A DNA stretch of 64,000 nucleotides from Desulfobulbus oligotrophicus (GTDB lineage: Bacteria; Desulfobacterota; Desulfobulbia; Desulfobulbales; Desulfobulbaceae): assembly GCF_016446285.1 (NCBI RefSeq), contig NZ_CP054140.1:1283501-1347500 (forward strand). The letters are read 5' to 3'. This document shows, in pieces, positions 31,337-40,503 of this stretch. The notes below the pieces were generated by a model. It was not told the DNA's origin, made no database searches, and saw only the letters and a program-made list of their open reading frames with translations. Every line of letters begins with the position of its first letter. Position 1 is the first letter of the stretch. Made by a program: the position numbers and the translations under genes.

Positions 31337-32106
31337 GGGGCTGAATGTGTAGCCGGTAATTGAAATATAAAACGTCCCTCTATGGCGTCGGGAAACGGAA
31401 TGACAGTACCATTTAACTGTAATTCAGCACTGTCAGGCTGGAGAAATTCGACTTTGAGCTGTTTTGCCGGCTGCCACTGGGCCTGTGATCCCTTTGTGTA
31501 AAATTGTTCGACAGTCTGCTGGTCGTCCAGAGAAACAAGGATACGACAGTCTGTACTGAACAGGGCTGTGACGTTATTTGTGCTCTGCTGAAATCCATGA
31601 TTTGTTGCAGGGTCGGCCGGATGAAATGTTGCCTCGCTCGAGGTGGCGGTCGTACTTTGGTTTGTGAGGAACGCAAAGGGATTCCATGAGAAGTAGAAGC
31701 AGAAGAGTGTGGAGAAGGTGACAATGAGCAGCAATAAAATACCGGCTATTGACGCTGAAGAAATTCGCGCAGGTTCAGCCAGGTTTTTGGAGGTGATCGA
31801 CTGGTTGAGAAGAGGATGATGTGAACCGGGCAGTGGCTCACCGGTGCTTCCGTCTCGTTCATAAAAAAAATGATCAGCAGCAAGGCGGCCATCCATGCCG
31901 AGAAAGTTTCCGTACAGTATGAGTTGACCACGAGTGAACGGATCGGCGGGCAGTTTGTCATAGGCCATAGTCTCAATGGCCTCAAGGTTTGCCCGGGAAA
32001 TTTTGGTTTGAAAAGAGACCTCCTCCAGCGTAAGCGATTTATCCTCGCGCAACTGTCGCAATTGCAGCCCCAGAGGGAGGGGCTCAGGTGAGGGCGTTGT
32101 GTCCAT
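31333..32106 (-). CDS. RodZ-like helix-turn-helix membrane protein
   Basis: A 257-residue protein with the RodZ plan. The N-terminal cytoplasmic helix-turn-helix domain (residues about 12-80; LGLQLRQLREDKSLTLEEVSFQTKIS, then the YDKLPADPFTRGQLILYGNFLG wording) is followed by one membrane helix (about 118-140) and a periplasmic C-terminal domain of the DUF4115 type (DCRILVSLDDQQTV to the end). RodZ links MreB to the envelope and sets rod shape. It lies between surA and recO on the same strand. Confidence 0.88.
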   Translation of the reverse strand: MDTTPSPEPLPLGLQLRQLREDKSLTLEEVSFQTKISRANLEAIETMAYDKLPADPFTRGQLILYGNFLGMDGRLAADHFFYERDGSTGEPLPGSHHPLLNQSITSKNLAEPARISSASIAGILLLLIVTFSTLFCFYFSWNPFAFLTNQSTTATSSEATFHPADPATNHGFQQSTNNVTALFSTDCRILVSLDDQQTVEQFYTKGSQAQWQPAKQLKVEFLQPDSAELQLNGTVIPFPDAIEGRFIFQLPATHSAP

Positions 32107-32140
32107 AATGGGGTGTGGCAGGCGAGTGGTTATGAAATAA

Positions 32141-33139
32141 TCAGAGAATTTTGATATAGGCTTTTTGCCGTATTGACGTCATCCAGTCGTTATAGCGTTG
32201 CTCCATTGCCTGTTGATACAGTTTTTCTCGAATCTGATCTTTGACTGTCTCATAAGACTCGTGGGTCATGGTTGTGCCTTCCTGACTCGACTGAAGCTTG
32301 AAAAATTGAAAGCTGTTATCAATCTCAACAACTGCGCTGATTTCGCCGGCATTTAAATTTTGTACCGCATCACGCATGGCTGCAGCCATCTCATCAGACT
32401 GGAACGTGCCTATATCACCACCATCAGACGCTGAAGGCATGTCGGAATAGCTGCGTGCTAATTCCCCGAAGTCTTCGCCATCCCGGGCGAGTGTATGTAC
32501 TTTTTTTATTTTGTCAGAAGCCTCTGTTCGCGTAGGTGCAGCCTCATCACCCTGTGCTGTACCCCAGGTCGTACCAATCTGCAGAATATGGTACTCTTTG
32601 CCGGCAACAGTGGTGGTAAAATGATTTTGGTAAAAATGAAGAATGTCGCTTTCAGGAATAACAACTTTGGTACGAACTTCGTGGCCGATCAGTTTTGAGC
32701 TTAAAATCTGTTCGCGCAATTCTTCCCGATACTGTTTTTCAGTCATGCCCATGGCGCGCATATCCTGTCGCATCTGCTCCATGGTCATCTGATTGTTGGC
32801 TAAAATTCCCTGCAGTGTCGTGTCAATTTCCTGATCACTGACCTGTATATTGAGTTTTTTAGCCTCCTGCACCACCAGTTTTTTATTGATAAGCTTATCG
32901 AGAACAGTGCGCCGGGCCTGCTCTAAAACAGCGGGTAACTGGTCTTGCGGGGTTTCGGCAGCCAGTTTTTTGAAAACTTCTCTTCCTGTTTCATTGATTT
33001 CAGATAGCGTGATTGTGTCTTCATTCACAATGGCGATGCTACGATCTATAACATTGGCAAAAGAGTGGGGCGACAGGAGAAAAACAGTTGCGATCAGGAC
33101 AAGATAAGGGAAAAGAAAATGGGAAGGAATACGCAGCAT
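32141..33139 (-). CDS. SurA-like periplasmic peptidyl-prolyl isomerase
   Basis: A 332-residue secreted chaperone. A signal peptide (residues 1-28, FPYLVLIATVFLLSPHSFA) precedes a SurA_N domain (DRSIAIVNEDTITLSEINETG). One parvulin domain follows at about 178-290, with GGDIGTFQSDEMAAAMRDAV. E. coli SurA has two parvulin domains; here there is only one, which is common in deltaproteobacteria. It is the first gene of surA-rodZ-recO on the minus strand. Confidence 0.9.
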   Translation of the reverse strand: MLRIPSHFLFPYLVLIATVFLLSPHSFANVIDRSIAIVNEDTITLSEINETGREVFKKLAAETPQDQLPAVLEQARRTVLDKLINKKLVVQEAKKLNIQVSDQEIDTTLQGILANNQMTMEQMRQDMRAMGMTEKQYREELREQILSSKLIGHEVRTKVVIPESDILHFYQNHFTTTVAGKEYHILQIGTTWGTAQGDEAAPTRTEASDKIKKVHTLARDGEDFGELARSYSDMPSASDGGDIGTFQSDEMAAAMRDAVQNLNAGEISAVVEIDNSFQFFKLQSSQEGTTMTHESYETVKDQIREKLYQQAMEQRYNDWMTSIRQKAYIKIL

Positions 33140-33685
33140 GATGGGTAAATAGCTTTTGGGAATCTGTTGGCAGCAGGACGATAAACGAAAGTATTGACCG
33201 GACTCTATCTACTCAAAATGAGGTGATCTTGCAATCTTTTTCAAGGTTGTCTGAGTTTTGAGCAGAAAGGAGTGGTGATGTCTCTGTTGGTCAGGTAACC
33301 AGTATGCGGCAGAAAAGCCGCCTGTTCAGGATCAACACTGCAAAGTCATTGTTCTTTTACCCGATGACGGATTGCAACTGTTGTACCGTTGCCGTCAGGG
33401 TTTGTAAGATCCGGATAGAAAGTTTTAGCTGGGAGCAGCGCAGTGTTGTGACTGTATGCATCCCGGCCACTCTGCTTTTTCGGGTGGTAAAAACGGATAC
33501 CTGATAAAAGGTGTGCAGAAGGCATCATGGAGAACTTTGTCAAGGCGGGAGACTGTTTCAAATTCCCTTTGCGTGGCGCCAGGCAAGGATTGATGTTGAC
33601 AATCTGTGGTGTTTTATTTAGACTTCACTTCTGAAATCAGGAGAGAGGCTAAACCGAGACCCCATTATTTTTGGAGGAGAACAGC
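33140..33685. other. Intergenic region upstream of the small secreted protein
   Basis: About 545 bases without a supported gene. It must hold the surA promoter on the minus strand and does hold a good promoter for the gene at 33686. A small hairpin (GCGGC 33306-33310 with GCCGC 33317-33321) has no T-tract. Short frames here have no family wording and no ribosome sites. Confidence 0.6.
33596..33624 (+). promoter_or_regulatory. Sigma-70 promoter of the small secreted cysteine protein
   Basis: A perfect TTGACA (33596-33601), exactly 17 bases, then TAGACT (33619-33624, four of six). The leader would be about 55 bases, ending in a strong GGAGGA ribosome site at 33673-33678. Confidence 0.55.
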
Positions 33686-33871
33686 ATGAAAAAAGTAGGA
33701 GTAGCTCTGGCAGTTGCAGCTTTTGTGTTGAGCGCTGGTGCGGTTTTTGCCGCAAAATGTACTGTTGACAGTGTAGATGGAAACAAAATGACTGTTACCT
33801 GCGACAAGGTTGATGCAAAAGCTGGTGACAAGGTAACGCTTAAGGTTAGAAAAGCACTTGAGGGTTGCTGA
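33686..33871 (+). CDS. Small secreted protein with three cysteines (ExtJ-like?)
   Basis: A 61-residue protein from ATG 33686, chosen because GGAGGA lies seven bases upstream; the frame is open from 33671. Residues 1-23 are a clear signal peptide ending VFAA. The mature part of about 38 residues reads as a small beta-rich domain (KCTVDSVDGNKMTVTCDK, then AGDKVTLKVRK) and ends in EGC. It reminds me of the small proteins named ExtJ near selenite/tellurite reduction genes in Geobacter, but I cannot verify this and no such genes lie nearby. Its own strong promoter and terminator suggest an abundant protein. Confidence 0.7.
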   Translation: MKKVGVALAVAAFVLSAGAVFAAKCTVDSVDGNKMTVTCDKVDAKAGDKVTLKVRKALEGC

Positions 33872-33895
33872 GCATCTGATTTATTGTTGACGAGT

Positions 33896-33936
33896 AAAAG
33901 AGCGGGTCGATGTGTATCGGCCCGCTCTTTTTTTTA
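33896..33936 (+). terminator. Strong rho-independent terminator
   Basis: The stem AGCGGGTCGA (33901-33910) pairs with TCGGCCCGCT (33917-33926), with one G-T pair and a six-base loop. It is extended by flanking AAAAG and CTTTT and followed by a T-run. It lies about 25 bases after the small secreted protein and ends its transcript. Confidence 0.92.
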
Positions 33937-34090
33937 TTCTGTTGTCAGCTGTCATCACACGAGTATATTACAAAGATAAGTCCTTTGCATTGGGGCAGGA
34001 TCGTTACCTGTGTCTTCGGTCTGGTGGACTCTGCACTGCGACAAGCCCATGACAAAGTTATTTTTATTGCCCAGGAAGAAAAGAATCACT

Positions 34091-34783
34091 ATGGATCCGA
34101 ACACCTTGCCGAAACATGAACAGTCACTGCTTGCGGCTGTCAAAGATAAGTATACAGTTGCTTTTGAGCCACTTCAGGTGCGAGACTATACACTGCATTT
34201 ACTGAAGATGACAAACTTGGAACAGGTCTTGGGCGGCAAGGATCCTCTGAAAGAGGTGTCCACCTTTCCTGTCTGGGTCAAGCTGTGGGAGGCGGCGATT
34301 GTCCTGTCGGAGTTTGTCGCCGGCCTTGACGGAACAGGCCGGAAGACAGTGCTTGAGCTTGGAGCTGGATTAGGTGCGCCGGGGTTGACTGCCGCTGCGG
34401 CAGGTTTTCTGGTTACTTTAAGTGATAAAGAGACCCTTGTCCTCGATGTTGAGCGTATCAGTGCGGCTGCGAGTAAACTGAAGAATGTCGATTTTCTCCT
34501 GATGGACTGGCATAATCCGCCGAAAATGGAAAGGTATGATGTGGTTATCGGTGCCGAAGTACTCTTCCATGAGAGTTTTTTTGAACCGCTGCTGAATGTT
34601 TTGCGTACAGCGCTCAAGCCTGATGGTGTTATTTATTTAGCCCATGATGTTAAACGACGCAGCCTGCAGCCATTCTTGAAAATGGCTGAAAAAGAATATC
34701 ATATTGCCGCTTCTCAGCGCCGGTTGAAAAGCTTGGAGGGGGATACCAAGGTCCTTCTCACCCGATTACAACCCCGACACTGA
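34091..34783 (+). CDS. Class I SAM-dependent methyltransferase (METTL21-like, probable protein methyltransferase)
   Basis: A 230-residue protein from ATG 34091; an earlier in-frame start (34010) gives an unlikely basic extension. The SAM-binding motif is VLELGAGLGAPGLTAAAAG, followed by the acidic loop and post-motif VVIGAEVLFHESFFEPLL. The upstream PVWVKLWEAAIVLSEFV matches the lysine methyltransferase (METTL21/calmodulin-KMT-like) group, in which a tryptophan-containing helix precedes motif I. Protein substrates are likely but not shown by the sequence. It stands 75 bases before the siroheme gene. Confidence 0.75.
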   Translation: MDPNTLPKHEQSLLAAVKDKYTVAFEPLQVRDYTLHLLKMTNLEQVLGGKDPLKEVSTFPVWVKLWEAAIVLSEFVAGLDGTGRKTVLELGAGLGAPGLTAAAAGFLVTLSDKETLVLDVERISAAASKLKNVDFLLMDWHNPPKMERYDVVIGAEVLFHESFFEPLLNVLRTALKPDGVIYLAHDVKRRSLQPFLKMAEKEYHIAASQRRLKSLEGDTKVLLTRLQPRH

Positions 34784-34857
34784 GACCTCCGTACCATTTG
34801 CAGAGCCTCCCTTTCCAAGAGGTGGTTTTTTTCTAGAGAAAAACTGTTAAACAGAAC

Positions 34858-35523
34858 GTGTACCCATTATGTTTGAACATATCCGGCCGACTCTGTGTGG
34901 TGGTTGGGGGCGGTTTGGTTGCAGAGCGTAAAGTCGGCGGCATTTTAAATGCCGATGGTCTGGTTCGTGTGGTCAGTCCGGTTGTAACGCCGGGACTCGC
35001 GACTCTTGCTGAGCATCATACCATTGAATGGCTGCAAAAAGACTATAGTCAGCCGGATCTTGATGGAGCTCTGCTGGTCTTTGCCGCCACGAACAATTCC
35101 CATGTGCAGCAGGCGGTGTGCCGCGATGCGCGGATGGCCGGCTTATTAATCAATGTTGCCGATACACCGGAGGCATGTGATTTTCAGGTACCGGCTGTCG
35201 TTCGGCGGGGAGAGCTTACTCTCGGCGTTGCGACAAACGGTGCAAGCCCGGCTGTGGCGGCTATGGTTCGGCGGCGGCTTGAACAGGAATTCGGTGAGGT
35301 GTACGGTGTGCTGACAGTTCTTGCCGGTCTGATCCGTGTACAGTTGTTGGCAGAGGGACGGGAAAGCGGAGAGGTGAAGCTTCTGTTTGAAAAAATTCTC
35401 TGTGACGATATAGTTCAGTGGTTGCAGCAACAACGATGGGATGAGGTGCAACAGCATGTTGAAACCATACTCGGCTGGTCGCCCGGTATGGTTCGGGAAG
35501 TCTTGAATAAGGTGATTTCATGA
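34858..35523 (+). CDS. Precorrin-2 dehydrogenase (siroheme synthase N-terminal type)
   Basis: A 221-residue protein from GTG 34858 that oxidises precorrin-2 to sirohydrochlorin and may insert iron. The NAD-binding turn is VVVGGGLVAERKVGGIL; AATNNSHVQQAV and LTLGVATNGASPAVAAMVRRRLE are family blocks. It lacks the C-terminal uroporphyrinogen methyltransferase half of CysG. Siroheme is the cofactor of dissimilatory sulfite reductase, so this gene fits a sulfate reducer. Its stop overlaps the ccsA start by four bases. Confidence 0.92.
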   Translation: MYPLCLNISGRLCVVVGGGLVAERKVGGILNADGLVRVVSPVVTPGLATLAEHHTIEWLQKDYSQPDLDGALLVFAATNNSHVQQAVCRDARMAGLLINVADTPEACDFQVPAVVRRGELTLGVATNGASPAVAAMVRRRLEQEFGEVYGVLTVLAGLIRVQLLAEGRESGEVKLLFEKILCDDIVQWLQQQRWDEVQQHVETILGWSPGMVREVLNKVIS

Positions 35524-36338
35524 GCTTTCTGCTCTTTCAAGGCAGTGTTGCCGTCTATATATGTTCCACTGCCGCTTATATTGTCTTTTTTCTTACCCGA
35601 AAAACCCACATACGCCGTATCAGCAGACTTATTTTTATTGTGGCATTTTTGCTGCACACGGCAAATATTATCGCCCGTGCTGTTGAAACCGGCCATACCC
35701 CCATTGTCAGCCACCACGAGACCATCACTTTTTTTTCTTGGTCTGTAGCCTGCTGTTATCTCTCGTTTCGTTGGCGATATACAGTGAAGAATCTGGGGGT
35801 CTTCATCAGCACACTTGTTCTGGCATTGATGCTTGTCGCTGCTTTCTCTTCACGTACGGTCATATCCCTTCCACCGATGATGCAGTCGTGGTGGCTGCCG
35901 ATCCATGCTTCGGTCACTCTGTTTGCAGATGGGTTTCTTGCCATTGCCTGTATCGGTGGAATTATGTACCTCTTGCAGGAACGTGAGCTTAAGCAAAAGC
36001 GTTTCGGACTATTTTACTCCCGATTGCCATCACTCGAATCCCTTGATAAGCTCAACCACCACTGTTTGAGTATCGGTTTTCCCCTCTATACCCTCGGTTT
36101 GATAACCGGATCGTTATGGGCCAAGCAGGCCTGGGGTGCTTATTGGCATTGGGATCCGAAGGAAACCTGGTCTCTGGTGACATGGTTTTTGTACGCCGCA
36201 ACGATACACCAGCGATTTACCGTGGGTTGGCGGGGACGAAGGGTTGCCATTCTCAGCATTATCGCCTTCTTGTCAGTGCTGTTTACCCTGTGGGGTATTT
36301 CTTTTCTCCTCGAAGGAATTCATACCTATGTCGCGTGA
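35520..36338 (+). CDS. CcsA/HemX-type cytochrome c assembly membrane protein
   Basis: A 272-residue protein with about eight membrane helices. The haem-handling motif of the CcsA/CcmC family is present: GSLWAKQAWGAYWHWDPKE, the WWD-like signature, together with conserved histidines (HHETITFFSW near the start, H in LNHHCLSIGFPLYT). It takes part in delivering haem for cytochrome c maturation or in controlling HemA. Between siroheme and hemA genes this protein is often called HemX. Its 3' end overlaps hemA by 11 bases. Confidence 0.9.
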   Translation: MSFLLFQGSVAVYICSTAAYIVFFLTRKTHIRRISRLIFIVAFLLHTANIIARAVETGHTPIVSHHETITFFSWSVACCYLSFRWRYTVKNLGVFISTLVLALMLVAAFSSRTVISLPPMMQSWWLPIHASVTLFADGFLAIACIGGIMYLLQERELKQKRFGLFYSRLPSLESLDKLNHHCLSIGFPLYTLGLITGSLWAKQAWGAYWHWDPKETWSLVTWFLYAATIHQRFTVGWRGRRVAILSIIAFLSVLFTLWGISFLLEGIHTYVA

Positions 36339-37623
36339 CGCTATCGTTCTGCTCGGCGTCAACCACAAGAAGACGCCGTTAGCTGTTCGGGAAAAGTTAG
36401 CCCTGTCAGCAGGTTACGAAGAACCTCTGCGAGCCTTGGGGCAGTTGAACCTTATCAGGGAATATTATCTTCTTTCCACCTGTAACCGGGTGGAGGTGTT
36501 ATTCACCTGTCAGCATGTTGAGCAGGCGCAGCAACTGGTCATGGCAACCCTGTTCGGTTCATCCATCACCGGTGATGAGCTTGCCAGGTACGTTTATCGA
36601 TATGAGAACATAGAGGCAGTGGAACACCTGTTTCTGGTGGCAGCCAGTCTTGACTCAATGATTGTCGGTGAAGCGCAGATCCTTGGGCAGCTGAAGGAGG
36701 CCTACCGGCATGCCGCCAGGATGAAAACCACGGGTTTTGTGCTGAACAAACTTCTCCATAAATCATTTTCTGTTGCCAAACGAGTGCGTACTGAAACCCG
36801 GATCGGTGCTCATGCTGTTTCTATCAGCTATGCAGCAGTTGAGCTGGCCAGAAAAATTTTTGGTGAGCTTGCCGGTAAAAAAGTCATGCTGGTCGGTGCA
36901 GGAGAGATGGCTGAGCTGGCTGCTGAACACCTTGTGGGGCAGGGGGTTGAGGAGGTTGTTGTTGCCAACCGCACCCTGCAGCGGGCTGTTAATCTGGCAC
37001 GGTGCTACAATGGTCGGGCTGTTTCGCTGGAGGAGCTCGTTTGTCAACTGCTGCATGTCGATATTATCATCAGTTCGACGGGGTCGCCGGATCTGATTCT
37101 GACGAAGGCGGATGTCCGCTCGGTCATGCGCGAACGGCGTAATCGACCCCTTTTTTTTATTGATATCGCTGTGCCCCGTGACCTTGATCCTGCCATCAAC
37201 ACGCTCGATAACGTGTACCTTTATGATGTTGATGACCTGATGCATGTGGTGGAGATGAATAAAACCGAACGCGACAAGGAGGCGATCAAGGCGCAGCGGA
37301 TCATCGCCGAAGAAAAGTTGAAATTCGACAAATGGCTGACCAATATTGAGTCGACTCCAACCATCGTCCAGTTGCGTTCAACAATTGAACAGCATATTCG
37401 TTATGAAGTCGAGAAAACCATGGGCCGCATGGAGGATATGGATGCATCGACACAGCAGAGTCTGGAAAAGATGATCGGAGCTATTACCGGTAAAGTTCTG
37501 TATCCGCCCCTGCATTTTCTGAAAAGTGAAAGTCATCGCAGCAATTTACCTGAACGGATCAAAACTGTTCGTGAACTCTTTCTTTTGGACAGGCAGAATA
37601 ATGATGATCAGGAGATGTCATGA
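36328..37623 (+). CDS. hemA: Glutamyl-tRNA reductase
   Basis: A 431-residue enzyme from ATG 36328 with GAAGGA ten bases upstream; it makes glutamate-1-semialdehyde, the first step of tetrapyrrole synthesis from tRNA-Glu. The catalytic cysteine is residue 52 in LLSTCNRVEV. SLDSMIVGEAQILGQLKEAY, the NADPH fold VMLVGAGEMAELAAEHL and the C-terminal dimerisation helix are all present. It overlaps ccsA upstream and the unknown gene downstream, so the precorrin-2 dehydrogenase, ccsA, hemA and next gene form one operon. Confidence 0.96.
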   Translation: MSRDAIVLLGVNHKKTPLAVREKLALSAGYEEPLRALGQLNLIREYYLLSTCNRVEVLFTCQHVEQAQQLVMATLFGSSITGDELARYVYRYENIEAVEHLFLVAASLDSMIVGEAQILGQLKEAYRHAARMKTTGFVLNKLLHKSFSVAKRVRTETRIGAHAVSISYAAVELARKIFGELAGKKVMLVGAGEMAELAAEHLVGQGVEEVVVANRTLQRAVNLARCYNGRAVSLEELVCQLLHVDIIISSTGSPDLILTKADVRSVMRERRNRPLFFIDIAVPRDLDPAINTLDNVYLYDVDDLMHVVEMNKTERDKEAIKAQRIIAEEKLKFDKWLTNIESTPTIVQLRSTIEQHIRYEVEKTMGRMEDMDASTQQSLEKMIGAITGKVLYPPLHFLKSESHRSNLPERIKTVRELFLLDRQNNDDQEMS

Positions 37624-38132
37624 ACGCCGATGACCGTCAGGCCGTGCTGGAGGAAGAGCTGCTTATTATTCGCCATTCCGGTGAAATTCCGGAGGTGGCG
37701 CTGCATTCCGGGCTTCACTATCTCTGCGAGGATAGCGACGGCCCCGGACTGCAGCTGTTGCCATCGGAGCGGCGGGCTCTGGAGACGGCGGTTCTTGAAC
37801 GGTATCAGGAGATCATTCTCCGTGATCTTGATGCGGGCAACAGGAAGCTGCCGCTTTTTCGAGGCATCAGGCGTGCTCATCACAACTGGTACCGGTTCGT
37901 TCGCTTTTGTGACAACATCAAGTGTTCCAGCGAGGAGTTTCGCGCCGTCGCAGCTCAAACCCTTGTGCAGTATTTGCACATCGCCGGCGCAGAGCAACCT
38001 GCTGTAAATGATTGCATAGTTGTGAACTGTACGCCTGATGCTCTGCTGACCTTTGCCATTGCCTTGGGTCTTGATGAGGATCAGCTCCCGGAAAATTGGC
38101 GACACCTGTGTGAATGTGAACAGAAGACATGA
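37620..38132 (+). CDS. Unknown protein translationally coupled to hemA
   Basis: A 170-residue soluble protein I do not recognise. Its ATG overlaps the hemA stop in ATGA. It is rich in leucine, glutamate and arginine and is predicted helical in the first half (RQAVLEEELLIIRHSGEIPEVAL). Near the middle there is LFRGIRRAHHNWYRFVRFCDN, and the end is cysteine-bearing (HLCECEQKT). No signal peptide or membrane helix is visible. The coupling to hemA suggests a role in tetrapyrrole supply or its control, but only by position. Confidence 0.65.
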   Translation: MNADDRQAVLEEELLIIRHSGEIPEVALHSGLHYLCEDSDGPGLQLLPSERRALETAVLERYQEIILRDLDAGNRKLPLFRGIRRAHHNWYRFVRFCDNIKCSSEEFRAVAAQTLVQYLHIAGAEQPAVNDCIVVNCTPDALLTFAIALGLDEDQLPENWRHLCECEQKT

Positions 38133-38326
38133 CCATGGGCGATGGTTCTCGTCTTCTCTTCTTCGTCGGGTTGTTCGCTGATCTGTGCTGTGAGCGGTCA
38201 GACCGGCAGCAGGGGTATTTGATGTGATCTGATTAAAAGAATCGGATCCGGCCCTGATCCGGGAAAGTAATTGTTTTCGGGCAGAGATAAAGCATCCTTC
38301 AGAGCGTCTGAACAACAGGAGAGAGA

Positions 38327-39301
38327 ATGACGGCGCAAAAGGCCTGTTGGCAGGTCGGCATAATCGGAACCGGGAAGCACGGCAGCCGCTATGCCCGGCA
38401 TATTTTGACGGATATTGATGATCTGGAGCTGGTTGCCATCAGTCGTCGATCTGAGACAGGTAAAGAACAGGCTTCCCAGTGGGGATGCCGGTGGCACAAA
38501 AAGTGGCAGGATCTTGTCGACGATCCGGAGGTGGACTGTATCATTGCAACACTTCCACCGGCCATCAATGAGACTGTGGCCAAAGCCTGTGCTATGGCTG
38601 CTAAACCGTTGTTACTTGAAAAGCCAATGGCCGTGTCGAGTGCCCAGGCACTGTCGATCCACACCTGTTTTACCCGGCAGGGCGTCGGCTTAACCATCGG
38701 GCAAACCCTTCGCTACAACCGCGTGATACAGACGTTGCGCAACGAGCTGCCATCCATCGGCACCTTACACAGCTTTACCGCTGATCAACGACTCGAGCCG
38801 GCTACTCTCCCCTGGCTGGATGATCCTGCCCAGGCCGGGGCAGGCGTGACCTTTCATTCAGCAGTGCATGTGTTTGATGCGCTGCGTTTAATAACCGGCC
38901 TGGAGGTCGTACGGGTCATGGCCAGAATCCGTTGTGTGCAGAGTCGGCGGCTGGAAGACCATCTGGCAGCTCTGGTGGAGATGGAGAACGGGGTTGTAGG
39001 GACGGTGGACTGTTCGAAGATCGGGCCGGCACGATCCGGCAGATTTGAGTTTGTCGGTGATAAGGGGTCTGTATCCGGAGATCAGGTGCATAACATTGTT
39101 GAGCAGACGCATGATCACAAACGACAAGAGATTGCAATTGACGATCCGGTGAACACCATTGTTCCTTTGTTGAAGGATTGGAGTGCATTTTTGAATGGAC
39201 AGCGTTTGAACCCCATCCCGGGTGAAGAGGGGGTGAAAGCGGTACAGATCTGCGAGGCCTGTCTCCGCTCGGCTGAAAAAGGGGGGTGGCAGGAGGTATG
39301 A
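38327..39301 (+). CDS. Gfo/Idh/MocA family oxidoreductase
   Basis: A 324-residue NAD(P)-dependent dehydrogenase. The Rossmann turn reads VGIIGTGKHGSRYARHI, and the lysine of the family is in LLLEKPMAVSSAQA. The HSAVHVFDALRLITGL stretch with its histidine and aspartate is the substrate side. Members act on sugars, inositols or biliverdin-like compounds. A link to the upstream tetrapyrrole genes would be attractive, but the 194-base gap argues for a separate unit and the substrate cannot be told. Confidence 0.88.
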   Translation: MTAQKACWQVGIIGTGKHGSRYARHILTDIDDLELVAISRRSETGKEQASQWGCRWHKKWQDLVDDPEVDCIIATLPPAINETVAKACAMAAKPLLLEKPMAVSSAQALSIHTCFTRQGVGLTIGQTLRYNRVIQTLRNELPSIGTLHSFTADQRLEPATLPWLDDPAQAGAGVTFHSAVHVFDALRLITGLEVVRVMARIRCVQSRRLEDHLAALVEMENGVVGTVDCSKIGPARSGRFEFVGDKGSVSGDQVHNIVEQTHDHKRQEIAIDDPVNTIVPLLKDWSAFLNGQRLNPIPGEEGVKAVQICEACLRSAEKGGWQEV

Positions 39302-39663
39302 GAGGGTTTGGCGGGTCAGGCACAGATGACTGCTTGGTCAGTGCTATCTGTTCTTTCCGTGGTGGTCATAACAGACCCTTTTTTGGCACTTAAAGAGAAC
39401 AATGGTTGTAATGTTTTGTTGTGATCCCTGAAGACTGCTATCATCTCTTACAGGTGATGTTGTCATTGGGATCGCGTCTGGTAATCCGGACAGTATGACA
39501 AGGTTCCGGAAGGCGGGGAGTCTGTATCAGCAGCAGAAATCGGACTCCATGCATAGACGGGCCCTGCCGGATCAATGGCCCTCAGCTGTCTCAAGTTAAG
39601 CAGTTGTTGGATACCGTTCCAGTTATTTATGGTTCATACCTTTTACAGTGCAACAAACAGTCC
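39302..39663. other. Intergenic region before the HDOD gene
   Basis: About 360 bases with no recognisable gene, hairpin terminator or promoter of good quality. The HDOD frame is open back to TTG 39604, so the right part could be coding. Confidence 0.5.
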
Positions 39664-40503
39664 ATGGCAGAACAAAGCGCTTTTCTTAAGCAACTCAAAC
39701 AGTACGTCGAATCAGAACGGTTTTCCTTGCCGGTTTTTGATCCTGTTTCTCTGCGGATTCAGCTGGAATTAGTTAAAAAAGATCCTAACCTGCGCACCAT
39801 TGAAAAGCTGATCACCGGTGACCAGGCTCTGTCCGGTAATCTGCTGAAAGTGGCCAACTCTCCCCTGTATCGCGGGTTGGTTGTCACCACCTCGGTTCGC
39901 TCGGCACTGACTCGTTTAGGACTGACCGAAATTACCCGCATTGTTTTGGCAGGTATCAGTAAAAGAAACTTCAGATCCGGTGACCGTCAGCTCGATGGTT
40001 TAATGAAAAAGCTCTGGCAGCATTCAATGGGCTGTGCCTTTGCCGCCGGTATGCTTTCCAACTGCCTTGATTTCGGCGTTCTGCAACATGAAGCCTTTAC
40101 AGCAGGATTGATGCACGATATCGGTAAGCTGCTCATTCTCAAGGTTGTTGCTGAAAGAAAAAAGCGAATGCGGGGCCTGGATATTTCCACAAATCTGCTT
40201 GTAGAGGCCATGGACAGTTTACATGCGGAACAGGGATATCTTTTATTAAAGCATATCCATATGCCGGAATCCATGGCCGTTATTTCCCGTGATCATCATC
40301 TGGAGAATGTTTCAAGCGACCAGTACGTTCTTCTGCTGGTGCGTCTTGCCAATCGTATCTGTCACCAGATGGGCATTGGTCTGAAACACGAACCTGATCA
40401 CGATCTGCTGATGATACCGGATGCCCAGGTTGTTGGCCTCAAGCAACCGGACCTGGAAAAGGTGCAGCATTTTCTCATCACCACCCCGGAACTTTTTTCC
40501 TGA
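39664..40503 (+). CDS. HDOD domain protein
   Basis: A 279-residue protein if ATG 39664 is used (MAEQSAFLKQL); an upstream TTG at 39604 would add 20 residues, and neither start has a clear ribosome site. The HDOD fold shows FSLPVFDPVSLRIQLEL, the ALSGNLLKVANSPLY block, SVRSALTRLGL and a retained HD pair in GLMHDIGKLLILK. HDOD proteins are usually regulators in signalling, motility or c-di-GMP networks rather than phosphodiesterases. The neighbouring HD-GYP sensor gene is suggestive. Confidence 0.88.
   Translation: MAEQSAFLKQLKQYVESERFSLPVFDPVSLRIQLELVKKDPNLRTIEKLITGDQALSGNLLKVANSPLYRGLVVTTSVRSALTRLGLTEITRIVLAGISKRNFRSGDRQLDGLMKKLWQHSMGCAFAAGMLSNCLDFGVLQHEAFTAGLMHDIGKLLILKVVAERKKRMRGLDISTNLLVEAMDSLHAEQGYLLLKHIHMPESMAVISRDHHLENVSSDQYVLLLVRLANRICHQMGIGLKHEPDHDLLMIPDAQVVGLKQPDLEKVQHFLITTPELFS

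Noticed and set aside
33304-33561. Short open frames on both strands in the surA-upstream gap
   Set aside because: No start signals and no similarity to any family I know; both strands are open over the same stretch by chance.
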